Shown: positions 1-8,011, counted from the first letter of the stretch. The stretch: DNA of 32,979 nucleotides from Darwinibacter acetoxidans_A (GCA_041936745.1 JBHGWS010000036.1:1-32979), one strand, 5' to 3'. Numbers and translations: made by a program. Notes: generated by a model from the sequence alone, not told the origin.

Positions 1-834
1 CCCGTAACTGACGGCCGCCGCATGATTGCCTCTTTGGGGGCCGGTGCCGCCCGGTTCACAGCCGATGAATTTAACGCTGCGGTCATTATAAAACGGTGCA
101 AAAAGCCCCATGGCGTTGCTGCCCCCGCCGACACAGGCCAGCAGGTAGTCCGGTAGTTTGCCCGTCTTTTCCAAGATCTGTTCCCTTGCTTCCCTGCCGA
201 TCACCGCCTGAAAATCGCGGACAATTTCCGGGTAAGGGTAAGGCCCCACCACAGAACCAAGCAGATAATAAGTTGAATTATAATTTTTTGCAAAATCCTG
301 CAGGGCTGCATCCACTGCTTCCTTGAGGGTTTGATCCCCCGCAGAAACCTCCTGCACCCGTGCACCTAAAAGCTCCATGCGGAAAACGTTTAATTCCTGG
401 CGCTTCATATCCTCGGCTCCCATGTAGACCACACAGTCCAGATCCAAAAGCGCACAGGCCGTCGCCGTGGCAACACCGTGCTGCCCGGCACCTGTTTCCG
501 CAATAATGCGCCTAATTCCCATCCTTTTAGCCATAAGCGCCTGGCCTAATGCATTGTTGATTTTGTGAGCTCCCGTGTGGTTGAGATCTTCCCGCTTCAG
601 GTAAATTTGCGCCCCGCCCAGTTTTTTACTCAGCCCCGCTGCATAATAAAGGGGGCTGGGCCTGCCCACGTAGTCCCGCAGATAACCTGATAATTCAACC
701 TGAAAGCCTTCATCCGCCCTAACCTGTTCGTAAAAGCGTGCTACCTGATTAAGTGCCGTCTTAAGTTCCCGAGTTACATACTGCCCACCGAATTCACCAA
801 AAAAACCTTTTTGCAGTTCCAATGCTTCGCTCAT
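1..834 (-). CDS. trpB: Tryptophan synthase beta subunit (C-terminus cut by the window edge)
   Basis: The enzyme condenses indole with L-serine to make tryptophan, using PLP, in a complex with TrpA. The 278 visible codons run from an ATG at 834 off the left edge. The PLP lysine is K91 in GAHKINN, the catalytic glutamate is E113 in AETGAGQHG, and the PLP phosphate loop GGGSN lies at about residues 236-240. The N-terminal FGEFGGQYV and the KREDLNHTG motif are those of the canonical TrpB1 type, not the longer TrpB2. An AAGGAG site precedes the ATG. The PfkB kinase gene ends 40 bases upstream on the same strand, so the two are probably cotranscribed. No other trp gene is visible, and whether trpA follows is outside the window. 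Confidence 0.97.
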   Translation of the reverse strand, partial: MSEALELQKGFFGEFGGQYVTRELKTALNQVARFYEQVRADEGFQVELSGYLRDYVGRPSPLYYAAGLSKKLGGAQIYLKREDLNHTGAHKINNALGQALMAKRMGIRRIIAETGAGQHGVATATACALLDLDCVVYMGAEDMKRQELNVFRMELLGARVQEVSAGDQTLKEAVDAALQDFAKNYNSTYYLLGSVVGPYPYPEIVRDFQAVIGREAREQILEKTGKLPDYLLACVGGGSNAMGLFAPFYNDRSVKFIGCEPGGTGPQRGNHAAAVSYG

Positions 835-874
835 CTCAGCTCTCCTTTTCTCTTCTCTGCTAGTCTCTCTCAAC

Positions 875-2014
875 TCAAAAAGCTTCCCCTGCATGGGCTG
901 CCCACAATTTCAAAAAGTCCTTCAGCTCTTCGAAAGAAGGGCTGTAGGCGCTGCGGACGTAAAACCCGGAAACGGCCTTGCCCAAAAGCAGCGAATTCTT
1001 TAGGCTTAATTGTAACATTAATCCCAAACAAAAGCCAGCATTAAAGTTGTCCCCCGCACCTGTAGTTAAGCGGGGATTTGCCGTGAAAGGGCCGGGCACT
1101 GCAACGTAACCCGCAAAGCCTGCCGCGCCTACTTCGTTGGGGGGGTGGACAACCACACACCACAATTTCAATGCGGCACCTAATTCGGTCGTAATTTCCT
1201 CAAGATCAACCTCTTGATTGGGCCCGCTTAACCGCAGGCCTAAAACCGCCGCCAGCTCCGATGCTTCTTTTCTATTTAAACCTAAGATGACCCGGTAAAA
1301 AGGGGTAAACTTTTGAATAAGCCTAAGGGCCTCTAAGATATCCCGGGAACTGCGTTTACCCGGATCGGCCAGGTCCACGAAGAAATAAGGCTTAAAGCCT
1401 TCCTTGGGCTCGGGCTTAAGATTTAACAACCCCCGCCAGATTTCATTCATGTCAGGGAGCATCGTCCAATTCACCGTAGCCACTAAATCCACATCGGTAA
1501 AAATTCTCTTTAAACAGTCCTCGCCAACCTTTTCCTTTAATGCCCGCCAAGTCACTTCATTCAGTGATTCCATTTTGCCCAGCATCACTTTGCCATCGTT
1601 AAATTCAAGCGCATCGGTGTGGCCGGGTGCCGCCACGGAATGCACTTCCCGGCAGCGCTCGGTAAGTTCTAAAAAAACGGGATCAATAGTGGGGACGCCT
1701 AAAGCACCCAAATAAGAAACGCCGGCTCCCAGCCGCACTAAGGCATTCGCCATATTCGGCCCGTTGCCTCCCAGCTTAACCGCTTGAGGCACTAACTCTA
1801 TATTGGTGCTTAGGCCCGCGGCGTTAGCAATCCGCCGGGCCAGCTCATCAATGGTTCTCAGCCGCTTATAGGCAGCGAAAGATTCCCTTTTGTCGACCAC
1901 TTCTACTATTTCATCTACAAACCCATCAAACCCTACTGCCGCGGAAAGCTGCTCTGTCTTAAGCCCTTCCAGTTTCGCTGCGAGCTTGAGGAGTTTCTGG
2001 CGCAGATCCTTGAT
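875..2014 (-). CDS. PfkB/ribokinase-family carbohydrate kinase, probable non-AUG start
   Basis: This is an ATP-dependent kinase of the PfkB family, which phosphorylates sugars or nucleosides; the substrate cannot be told. The family signature TTGAGDNFNAGF, with the catalytic Asp of GAGD, lies near the C-terminus, and the GGNGPNMA substrate/anion motif lies near residue 82. The first ordinary start is a GTG at 1900, but in-frame coding continues upstream with VGFDGFVDEIVEV, the expected first strand and substrate-binding segment of the family. There is no ATG before the in-frame TAG at 2023-2021. A GGGAGG site at 2029-2024 sits 9 bases before an ATC codon at 2014-2012, chosen here as the start (379 aa); a CTG at 2005 is an alternative. 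The gene follows the preceding stop by about 20 bases. Confidence 0.85.
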   Translation of the reverse strand: MKDLRQKLLKLAAKLEGLKTEQLSAAVGFDGFVDEIVEVVDKRESFAAYKRLRTIDELARRIANAAGLSTNIELVPQAVKLGGNGPNMANALVRLGAGVSYLGALGVPTIDPVFLELTERCREVHSVAAPGHTDALEFNDGKVMLGKMESLNEVTWRALKEKVGEDCLKRIFTDVDLVATVNWTMLPDMNEIWRGLLNLKPEPKEGFKPYFFVDLADPGKRSSRDILEALRLIQKFTPFYRVILGLNRKEASELAAVLGLRLSGPNQEVDLEEITTELGAALKLWCVVVHPPNEVGAAGFAGYVAVPGPFTANPRLTTGAGDNFNAGFCLGLMLQLSLKNSLLLGKAVSGFYVRSAYSPSFEELKDFLKLWAAHAGEAF

Positions 2015-2033
2015 AAGCCTCTACCTCCCAACT

Positions 2034-2828
2034 TTAATTAATAAGAAATATAACTGCATGGCGGGCCAGAAAGTCATATTGGGCCATGGCCCGCAAAATC
2101 CTCTCCATATCCGCCTCACTGATCACAACACCGGTCCTGGCAGGCTCAACTGCCTCAATTGCTTCAACCATAAGAGGCGAGATATAAGGGTAGCCCTGAT
2201 CCAGCCGCAGCCGCTCCAAAAGATCCGGCGTCAGTTCAGTGCCATAGGCTACAACGCCGATGTTCTGCACTACCTCATCGGAAGCTAAAACACCCCCGTA
2301 GATCAATTGCCCCGATTCGCTGTAAATGCGGGGGCTCATGCCCCTTTGCACGGGCAGGTGCCTGGCATCTACGACCAAACCGGTATAAAACTCTCCCTTC
2401 CCGGCCAGGTCATCCCGCCGGGGGCCGTCCTCCTTTTTACTTACCTTGAGGCTTTTCCACCAATACAACCCTGCCTGTTCCGAGTCAATAAAAAGCTCCC
2501 ACTTCAGATCAGCGGGGGGCAGAGAGACAACCATGGTAAAATCCTGCCACTCGCCGCTGCTGCCAAACTCGTGCACCGCTGTCTTGTAATCGACTGCCTG
2601 TCCCTCTTCTCCCCGGTAGCGGAGTGCCATGATCGCTCTGGCGCCTTCTATTTCCGTACGCAGACAGATGCTGATTTCGTAAGCCGTGCCGCCTTCCAAA
2701 GGCAGATCAACAACTAAACGTTGATCTCCTCCTAAAGGCAGGGGTATGCTCATTGAAGCGGAGATTGCCGCCGGCAAAAAAAAGAATAGGCCAATGATAA
2801 ATATAATTGGTAATAAACGGGTTTTCAT
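2034..2828 (-). CDS. Predicted secreted protein of unknown function, FlgT/LPP20-like segment
   Basis: I do not recognise this as a named gene. It starts with a clear signal peptide: MKTR, then a hydrophobic run ending near AAISAS. The ATG at 2828 is preferred over the upstream ATGs because a GGGGG site lies 7 bases before it and the signal peptide then starts cleanly. The middle looks beta-rich, with two Trp residues in a row (LYWWKSL). The C-terminal half contains YTGLVVDARHLPVQRGMSPR followed by an IYGG motif. This resembles a segment found in secreted FlgT/LPP20-like proteins, where a TGLVVDARGL phrase recurs; that match is from memory and is weak. The gene is first in the minus-strand run with the kinase and trpB. 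Confidence 0.65.
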   Translation of the reverse strand: MKTRLLPIIFIIGLFFFLPAAISASMSIPLPLGGDQRLVVDLPLEGGTAYEISICLRTEIEGARAIMALRYRGEEGQAVDYKTAVHEFGSSGEWQDFTMVVSLPPADLKWELFIDSEQAGLYWWKSLKVSKKEDGPRRDDLAGKGEFYTGLVVDARHLPVQRGMSPRIYSESGQLIYGGVLASDEVVQNIGVVAYGTELTPDLLERLRLDQGYPYISPLMVEAIEAVEPARTGVVISEADMERILRAMAQYDFLARHAVIFLIN

Positions 2829-2891
2829 CCTCATTCCCCCTTGCTTTAAACTTCTGCGCTCCCCTGCCAATCCCTCCAACATCTACCATTA

Positions 2892-2921
2892 TTGCCGATT
2901 TAGCCCTATTGACTTTATAAT
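2892..2921 (+). promoter_or_regulatory. Probable sigma-A promoter for the M23 lipoprotein gene
   Basis: TTGCCG (2892-2897), an 18-base spacer and a perfect TATAAT (2916-2921) lie 23 bases before the ATG at 2945. A GGGAGG ribosome site (2931-2936) lies between them. The -35 is imperfect. Confidence 0.55.
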
Positions 2922-2944
2922 ATCATAAGAGGGAGGCTTATTTA

Positions 2945-3559
2945 ATGAGTGGAAAATATTGGTTGTTCTTATTATTCTCGGCCGTATTGTTTACCGGTTG
3001 TTCTTTTTTACAGGGGCACCTGCCCGAATCCCAGCCGCCCGGTTGGCTGGCGGACGGTTTTGATTTTCCCGTCGGTGATAGGGACGGCCGCGGTTGGGAG
3101 GTAACCGGTTACGATTTTCTCCAGTGGAGCAGCGCCAGCCAAACCTGGCACCCCGGTGAAGATTGGAATATCCCCAAAGCCGGCGACGGCGATTTGGGTG
3201 AGCCGGTTTATTCTGTCGCTAACGGCGAAGTAGTCTTTTCCGGCTGGAACACAGCTTTAGGCAATGTGATACTTATTAAACACGCGCTTTCGGAAAATGA
3301 ATTTGTCTGGTCGCAGTACGCCCACTTAGACAGGCGGGATGTTGCTACAGGCGATCTGGTTTACCGCCGGCAGATGATCGGCACAGTGGGTAAAGGCCCC
3401 AACAACCGCTTTAGCGCTCACCTCCACTTTGAAATGCGCAAAGAAGATCTGCCGGCAAACGCCTGGCCGCGCACTAACGGGCAGGCCTGGCCCCAAGCGA
3501 AAGTTACGCAATTTTGGCTCCACCCCACAAAATTTATTTGGGAAAACAGACCTCAATAA
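2945..3559 (+). CDS. M23-family metallopeptidase lipoprotein
   Basis: This is a predicted lipid-anchored zinc endopeptidase, or a LytM-type binding domain, acting on peptidoglycan outside the membrane. The N-terminus has a signal peptide with a lipobox-like LFTGC, giving Cys19 as the lipidated residue. The M23 metal ligands are present: H69 and D73 in HPGEDWN, H127 in QYAHLD, and H159/H161 in AHLHFEMR. So the catalytic set appears intact and the protein may be an active hydrolase. It is short (204 aa), essentially a bare M23 domain without LysM or coiled-coil regions. The gene is followed 45 bases later by murB on the same strand, a second cell-wall gene. Confidence 0.88.
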   Translation: MSGKYWLFLLFSAVLFTGCSFLQGHLPESQPPGWLADGFDFPVGDRDGRGWEVTGYDFLQWSSASQTWHPGEDWNIPKAGDGDLGEPVYSVANGEVVFSGWNTALGNVILIKHALSENEFVWSQYAHLDRRDVATGDLVYRRQMIGTVGKGPNNRFSAHLHFEMRKEDLPANAWPRTNGQAWPQAKVTQFWLHPTKFIWENRPQ

Positions 3560-3603
3560 TTTTTTGTGCTATCATATATATAATAAAGATGGGAGGGAGC
3601 CCC

Positions 3604-4473
3604 ATGTTCTTAAAAGATTTCCCCTTGAAAAATGTTACAGCGCTGGGCGTGGGCGGGCCGGCTGATTATTTTATCTGCCCCACCAGCACAGAAGAAATAC
3701 TTAAGGCACAGCGCTTCGCCCTGGCACGGGCCCTGCCCTTGACCGTAATCGGCTACGGCACAAATTTACTTGTGCGCGATGGCGGCGTCAGGGGTGTTGT
3801 CCTGCAGCTGGCAGCACCGTTTGCCAAAGCCTCTGTTCAAGACGGAGCGCTTACGGCAACAACGGGCTGCCTTTTTAGTTCTTTAAGCAAGCTTGCCCTT
3901 TACCACGGTTTAAGCGGCTTGGAATTTGCTGTCGGCATCCCCGGGGGCCTGGGAGGCGCCGCTTTCATGAATGCAGGCGCTTACAAAGGGGAAATCGGCC
4001 CTCTGATTCAAAAAGTGGAGTTTGCCAAAAACGGTAAGTTGTATTCTTGGGATAAAGCTGACTTCACTTATTCTTACCGCCACAGCCGCCTGCAGGAAGA
4101 AGCGGCAATTGCCACACGCCTTTTTTTGCAATTAAAGCCCGGGAATAAACAGGCTATTAAAAATAAGATGATCGAACTGCAAAATCTGCGCCGGGCCAAA
4201 CAGCCTTTGGAATACGCCAGCGCCGGCAGTACTTTTAAACGGCCTGCCGGCCACTACGTGGGCCCTTTGATCGAGCAGGCGGGCTTAAAGGGGCTGCGGA
4301 TCGGCGGCGCCGAGGTTTCCACTAAACATGCCGGTTTTTTAATCAGAGTAGGCGAAGCAAAGGCACAGGATTTTTTAGATCTGATTAAGCTCATTCAAAC
4401 TATCATCTTTGAAAAGCATGAAATAGTTTTAGAGCCGGAAATCAGCATCATCGGTGAGGATTGGCCATCTTGA
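3604..4473 (+). CDS. murB: UDP-N-acetylenolpyruvoylglucosamine reductase
   Basis: MurB reduces UDP-GlcNAc-enolpyruvate to UDP-MurNAc with NADPH and FAD in the cytoplasm, the second committed step of peptidoglycan synthesis. The FAD-binding segments are GYGTNLLVRDGGVRG (about 50-64) and GIPGGLGGAAFMNAGAY (111-127). The catalytic serine is Ser209 in AGSTFK and the catalytic glutamate is probably E278 in LEPEIS. Tyr158-Arg159 (YRHSRL) matches the substrate-binding arginine region. At 289 aa it has the length of the shorter type II enzymes. The ATG at 3604 has GGGAGG 7 bases upstream; the open frame extends further back without a better site. Its 3' end overlaps the convergent UPF0016 gene by 26 bases. 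Confidence 0.95.
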   Translation: MFLKDFPLKNVTALGVGGPADYFICPTSTEEILKAQRFALARALPLTVIGYGTNLLVRDGGVRGVVLQLAAPFAKASVQDGALTATTGCLFSSLSKLALYHGLSGLEFAVGIPGGLGGAAFMNAGAYKGEIGPLIQKVEFAKNGKLYSWDKADFTYSYRHSRLQEEAAIATRLFLQLKPGNKQAIKNKMIELQNLRRAKQPLEYASAGSTFKRPAGHYVGPLIEQAGLKGLRIGGAEVSTKHAGFLIRVGEAKAQDFLDLIKLIQTIIFEKHEIVLEPEISIIGEDWPS

Positions 4474-5434
4474 CCAGATTGGCTTTTAATTCAGCGGACA
4501 GCTGAGACTCAAGGCCGCCCTCTTCCAGTAATCGGAGGGCCTGCCGCAGCTTGGCCTGATCAAAGGATTGGCCGCTTCTTAAATACGGTTCGGGCCTCGG
4601 CTTGGAATTTGCGGCAAAAGTACCGCCTGCCAACTGCTTTTTAACTAGTGTTTTGCAGTAGCCAACGGGGCAGCTTTCGCCGCGACAGTGCACACACTTT
4701 TCCTCGCCCAAACACAATATATCCAAAAGGGTGTTCAGTGCTTTTAAATCTCCCGCCAGACGCCGCAGGCTGCTTGTTCTTTGCCGGAAGAAGGGTGGAA
4801 GCAGCAGAATTAAAGCGGCGGCGGCCAGCAGCAAAAGGAAGGGTACTACATACCGCGGTGTTAAAAATTCCGCCGGCACCGCCGTCCACAATTGATACAA
4901 CCCGAAACCTATGAACACCCCGCTGGAGAGTAATTTTAAGGCTAATTCCGGCACGCGATCGCCCAACTTTGTGCCGATGGCAATCCCCACGCAGCTGGTC
5001 AGGACCATGCCCAAAACCGTCCCTCCCAGTACAGCTAAGGGAAAGCTGGCTTTAGAGGCCAAGGTAATTGCGGTAAGCTGCGTTTTATCGCCCAATTCAC
5101 CGACGAAAAAGGCGAAGGCTACGGCCAAAATCGGGTAATCGGAGAGCGGGCCGTTTTTACCGGGCCCTTCTTGTTCCGGAATTAATGCCCAAAGCCCAAA
5201 AAGGAGGAATAATAAACCCGCTGTTAGGCGCATGGTCGCAAGCGGCAGGAGGTGGCCCAGATAAGATCCGAAAAGCACTGCCAAGCCATGGTTTAAAAAC
5301 GAGCCGCAGGCCACACCAAAAAGGACCTGCCCCACAGAGTATTTAAGGGCAAAAGCCATCGCCAGGATTTGGGTTTTATCACCCATTTCCGCTAAAAAGA
5401 TTAACAAGGAAGCATTTCCCAATTCTTTGATCAT
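4448..5434 (-). CDS. UPF0016/GDT1 (TMEM165) family cation exporter with Cys-rich C-terminal extension
   Basis: Members of this family export Mn2+ or Ca2+ in exchange for protons. The protein has the two inverted repeats of the family, each with its signature: EMGDKTQ at 16-22 and ELGDKTQ at 113-119. These acidic motifs form the metal path in characterised relatives. Six or more hydrophobic helices fill residues 1-185. Unlike the usual length of about 190-230 residues, the protein continues to 328: an extra hydrophobic helix (about 196-214), then a cytoplasmic-looking tail with five cysteines at 241, 247, 250, 255 and 260 and a charged C-terminus. The tail could bind metal, but that is inference. 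The gene is monocistronic and converges on murB. Confidence 0.88.
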   Translation of the reverse strand: MIKELGNASLLIFLAEMGDKTQILAMAFALKYSVGQVLFGVACGSFLNHGLAVLFGSYLGHLLPLATMRLTAGLLFLLFGLWALIPEQEGPGKNGPLSDYPILAVAFAFFVGELGDKTQLTAITLASKASFPLAVLGGTVLGMVLTSCVGIAIGTKLGDRVPELALKLLSSGVFIGFGLYQLWTAVPAEFLTPRYVVPFLLLLAAAALILLLPPFFRQRTSSLRRLAGDLKALNTLLDILCLGEEKCVHCRGESCPVGYCKTLVKKQLAGGTFAANSKPRPEPYLRSGQSFDQAKLRQALRLLEEGGLESQLSAELKANLVKMANPHR

Positions 5435-5633
5435 TTTCCAGCCCCTTCTTCACACGACACGACTTAAAAGCACAGTTCTCAATTCAACTCAAAGCAGAGA
5501 TTTCCTTTCCGAGATCGCGACTAATTCAAAATCCCGCCGGCGGCCTTAAGAATTTTTGGGAAAAGATAAAGCCAGGGCAGGAATTCATATATTGCAACGG
5601 GTATCTAATGATTATGAAGGGGGTATGACGACA

Positions 5634-5846
5634 ATGAGCACAATGGTACAAATCGGTGATTTTTTCGTAAGGCTTCGTGACCAAGGCAACAGGCCCAAGC
5701 TGACAATCTGGAACAATACGGGCACCAAGATCGTCAGTGAGTTTATCAGCCCAACCACAGCACCGAGCTTCTGGGATCAGATCGGCAAGTTGACATCGGA
5801 AGACGTTGTGGAAGAAACCAGGGCCTTACTGGAAAAAGGAAAGTAA
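5634..5846 (+). CDS. Small conserved-looking protein of unknown function (70 aa)
   Basis: The family is not recognised. The protein begins MSTMVQIGDFF, is soluble-looking without a signal or membrane segment, and ends in a charged helix (EETRALLEKGK). The first half reads as short beta strands (FFVRLRDQ, KLTIWNNTGTKIV). The ATG at 5634 is chosen because AAGGGGG (5617-5623) lies 10 bases before it, while the ATG at 5625 leaves almost no spacing. A hairpin with a short T tail follows it. It may be transcribed alone or with cutC. Confidence 0.7.
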   Translation: MSTMVQIGDFFVRLRDQGNRPKLTIWNNTGTKIVSEFISPTTAPSFWDQIGKLTSEDVVEETRALLEKGK

Positions 5847-5859
5847 ACGGTCATTAAAT

Positions 5860-5900
5860 AAACAGCCTTGCTGCCAGGTAAAGTAAGGCTGTTTGCGTTT
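5860..5900 (+). terminator. Hairpin after the 70-aa gene, possible weak terminator
   Basis: AAACAGCCTT (5860-5869) pairs perfectly with AAGGCTGTTT (5885-5894) across a 15-base loop. The following bases (GCGTTT) are only weakly U-rich, so partial readthrough into cutC is likely. Confidence 0.5.
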
Positions 5901-5915
5901 AGGGGAGGGATTTTC

Positions 5916-6659
5916 ATGAGTGTTTTAGTGGAAGTAGTCTGTTTTTCCATTGAAGATGTCTACCGAGCAAAAGAAGGCGGTGCCGGCCGGGTGGAGCTGT
6001 GCGCCGATCCGGGGGCAGGCGGCACAACCCCAAGCTACGGGTTAATTAAGGCTAGTGTTGCTTTAGGTATCCAAACTGCGGTAATGATCAGGCCCCGGGG
6101 CGGGGATTTTTATTATACGCCGGAGGAAATCGCCGTTATGGAAGAGGATATCCGAATCGCCGCCAAACTGGGTGCTGAGGCAGTAGTTTTCGGCGTTTTA
6201 GATGCAGACGGCGCCCTTGATTCTAAAACCATGTCGCGCCTGGCCCAGCTGTCTAAAAGCCACGGCCTGGAAATTACCTGCCACAGAGCGTTCGATGTGG
6301 CAGGTGACCCTAAGCGGGCTCTGCAGGTGTTATTGGATCTGGAGTTCGATCGGCTCCTGACATCGGGGCAGCAGAAAACAGCTTTGGAGGGGATGCCCCT
6401 GCTAAAGGAATTAATTCAAGAAAGTGCCGGCAGAATTTCTATTATGCCCGGCGGCGGCGTCCGGCCTAAAAACGTAAGCGAACTGCTCCAATTAGATATT
6501 ACGGAAATACACACGGGCAGTAAAACCAAGGTCCCGTCCCGCCTGAAAAAGAGGGGGAGCGAAATCAAAATCGGCGCGGACGATGCACAGGAGAGCCATT
6601 ATTTTGTAGACACCGAGGCCATCAAACAGATCGTTGCGGCTTGTCAAGGCAGAAGATAG
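5916..6659 (+). CDS. cutC: CutC family protein
   Basis: This is a TIM-barrel protein of the CutC family. The family was named for copper homeostasis in E. coli, but its biochemical role is unsettled. The hallmark N-terminal segment is present: VEVVCFSIEDVYRAKEGG followed by GRVELCADP, with two cysteines at about residues 9 and 29. Family features also include MIRPRGGDF, HRAFD and GGGVRPKN. At 247 aa it has the normal length. The ATG at 5916 follows GGGGAGGGA by 5 bases. It lies between two predicted metal exporters, which fits a metal-related role but does not prove one. Confidence 0.93.
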   Translation: MSVLVEVVCFSIEDVYRAKEGGAGRVELCADPGAGGTTPSYGLIKASVALGIQTAVMIRPRGGDFYYTPEEIAVMEEDIRIAAKLGAEAVVFGVLDADGALDSKTMSRLAQLSKSHGLEITCHRAFDVAGDPKRALQVLLDLEFDRLLTSGQQKTALEGMPLLKELIQESAGRISIMPGGGVRPKNVSELLQLDITEIHTGSKTKVPSRLKKRGSEIKIGADDAQESHYFVDTEAIKQIVAACQGRR

Positions 6660-6665
6660 TTTCAG

Positions 6666-6695
6666 TTGACAAAACGAGCCTCCCTAACTTATACT
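6666..6695 (+). promoter_or_regulatory. Sigma-A promoter within a dyad, before the ArsP_2-type exporter
   Basis: TTGACA (6666-6671), an 18-base spacer and TATACT (6690-6695) form a strong promoter just after the cutC stop. An imperfect inverted repeat brackets it: TAGTTTCAGT (6657-6666) and ACTGAAAACTA (6693-6703). A repressor bound there would block both promoter elements. The sequence does not match the MntR or Fur consensus that I know. Confidence 0.7.
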
Positions 6696-6742
6696 GAAAA
6701 CTAAATGCTGGTAATTGTTACTAAAAAGGAATGACGCCACTG

Positions 6743-7993
6743 ATGTTCAAAGAAATTGTACGCTTGATACTTTTCAGCGCGGAAAACGCCTTCATTCAAG
6801 TTACGGTGTTTGTGGGCGCTGTCCTTTTACTTTTCGGTTATGTCGACTATCTTCTTTCCGGCCGCTTAATTAAATCTATCGAACAAGCAAAAAAAATCCA
6901 GCCCATTATCGGTGCACTGTTAGGCCTGACTCCGGGCTGCGGCGGGGCAATTCTTGTCATGCCCCTTTTTCCTCGGGGCTCAGTTAGTTTCGGCACGATA
7001 ACCGCCACACTGATTGCGACCATGGGCGATTCCGCTTTCGTTTTAATGACGGCCCTGCCCAAACACTATCTGCTCGTCTCTTTATTCTCCTTTATAGTTG
7101 CGGTAATTGTCGGCTATTTAGTGGACCTTTTGCCAATCGGCGACTATCTGTTGGAGAAATACCGGGCCCGGCAAAAAAGCGCCGCGGAAGTAGCCAAGGC
7201 CCACAAGAAGCAGGATCACAGCCACTTTAAGAGGGAAACGGGCGTGGCACACGCAAAATGGCAGCACATCGGCCACAGCGAGGGCGATGAAATTGATCTC
7301 ATTTTGCACCACAGCGCCAAGGGCCACCAACCTTTAGACAGCTTAGGCTACAAAGTCACTCACGGATCTTATCTTGTCTTCTGGGCTGTCATTTCCATCG
7401 GTTTGGTGTTGGGCATCATGGACCTTTTTCAAGTGGATCTGAATGCTTTATTTATCCCCCACCTGGGCACAATTTTAGGCACTTTGGGTACGGCCTTTGC
7501 CGTTTTAATGATGTTCCTTGGGGGGAAACTCATCGGAGACGACACGCACGAAGAATCGGAAATGAAACTGGCCAGCCTCAAAGAGACGATTGTGCATAAC
7601 GCTCAAGAAACTGCTTTTGTAGGCACCTGGGTGTTCTTCGCTTACTTGGCCTATGAACTTTTCGTCTTGGCGTTGGGTTCAGGCCATTACCTTACAGGCG
7701 AAGCCGCAATTGCGGCATTCTTGACCCAAAAGGGCATGTGGGCCGTAATAACAGGGGTTTTAGTCGGTATAATACCGGGCTGCGGGCCGCAAATCATCTT
7801 CGTAACTTTGTACACGCGGGGGTTTGTCCCCTTTGCGGCACTTTTAGCCAACGCCATCTCCCAAGACGGCGATGCCTTATTCCCCTTAATCGCCATCGAT
7901 AAACGTTCCGCCTTGTGGACCACGATCTTTAATACCCTGGCGGCTTTGGTAGTGGGGGTTTTAGCCTACTGGCTGGAAGTGAAATTTTTCTAA
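6743..7993 (+). CDS. ArsP_2-type 10-TM putative heavy-metal (manganese) exporter
   Basis: The protein looks like the family of putative 10-TM metal exporters (ArsP_2), often labelled putative manganese transporter; direct biochemical proof is scarce. It has two similar halves. Each carries a PGCG motif (about residues 64-67, TPGCGG, and 345-348, IPGCGP) followed by an LF/LY-x-RG turn and an acidic motif (MGDSAF; QDGDALFP). The halves are joined by a soluble loop of about 55 residues holding some ten histidines (KKQDHSHF, HAKWQHIGHSEGD, LHHSAKGH), a plausible metal sensor or chelator. The ATG at 6743 is preferred because the AAAAGGA site abuts the upstream ATG at 6731. The LysE gene follows by 18 bases. 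Confidence 0.82.
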   Translation: MFKEIVRLILFSAENAFIQVTVFVGAVLLLFGYVDYLLSGRLIKSIEQAKKIQPIIGALLGLTPGCGGAILVMPLFPRGSVSFGTITATLIATMGDSAFVLMTALPKHYLLVSLFSFIVAVIVGYLVDLLPIGDYLLEKYRARQKSAAEVAKAHKKQDHSHFKRETGVAHAKWQHIGHSEGDEIDLILHHSAKGHQPLDSLGYKVTHGSYLVFWAVISIGLVLGIMDLFQVDLNALFIPHLGTILGTLGTAFAVLMMFLGGKLIGDDTHEESEMKLASLKETIVHNAQETAFVGTWVFFAYLAYELFVLALGSGHYLTGEAAIAAFLTQKGMWAVITGVLVGIIPGCGPQIIFVTLYTRGFVPFAALLANAISQDGDALFPLIAIDKRSALWTTIFNTLAALVVGVLAYWLEVKFF

Positions 7994-8011
7994 AAAGACA
8001 GGGAGTCAGCT

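Noticed and set aside
5435..5560. Possible manganese (yybP-ykoY) riboswitch before the UPF0016 gene
   Set aside because: Looked for because this riboswitch often precedes such exporters, but its conserved loops could not be found in the 5' region.
6660..6742. Manganese riboswitch before the ArsP_2-type exporter
   Set aside because: The gap is too short for the aptamer and is filled by a promoter and dyad.
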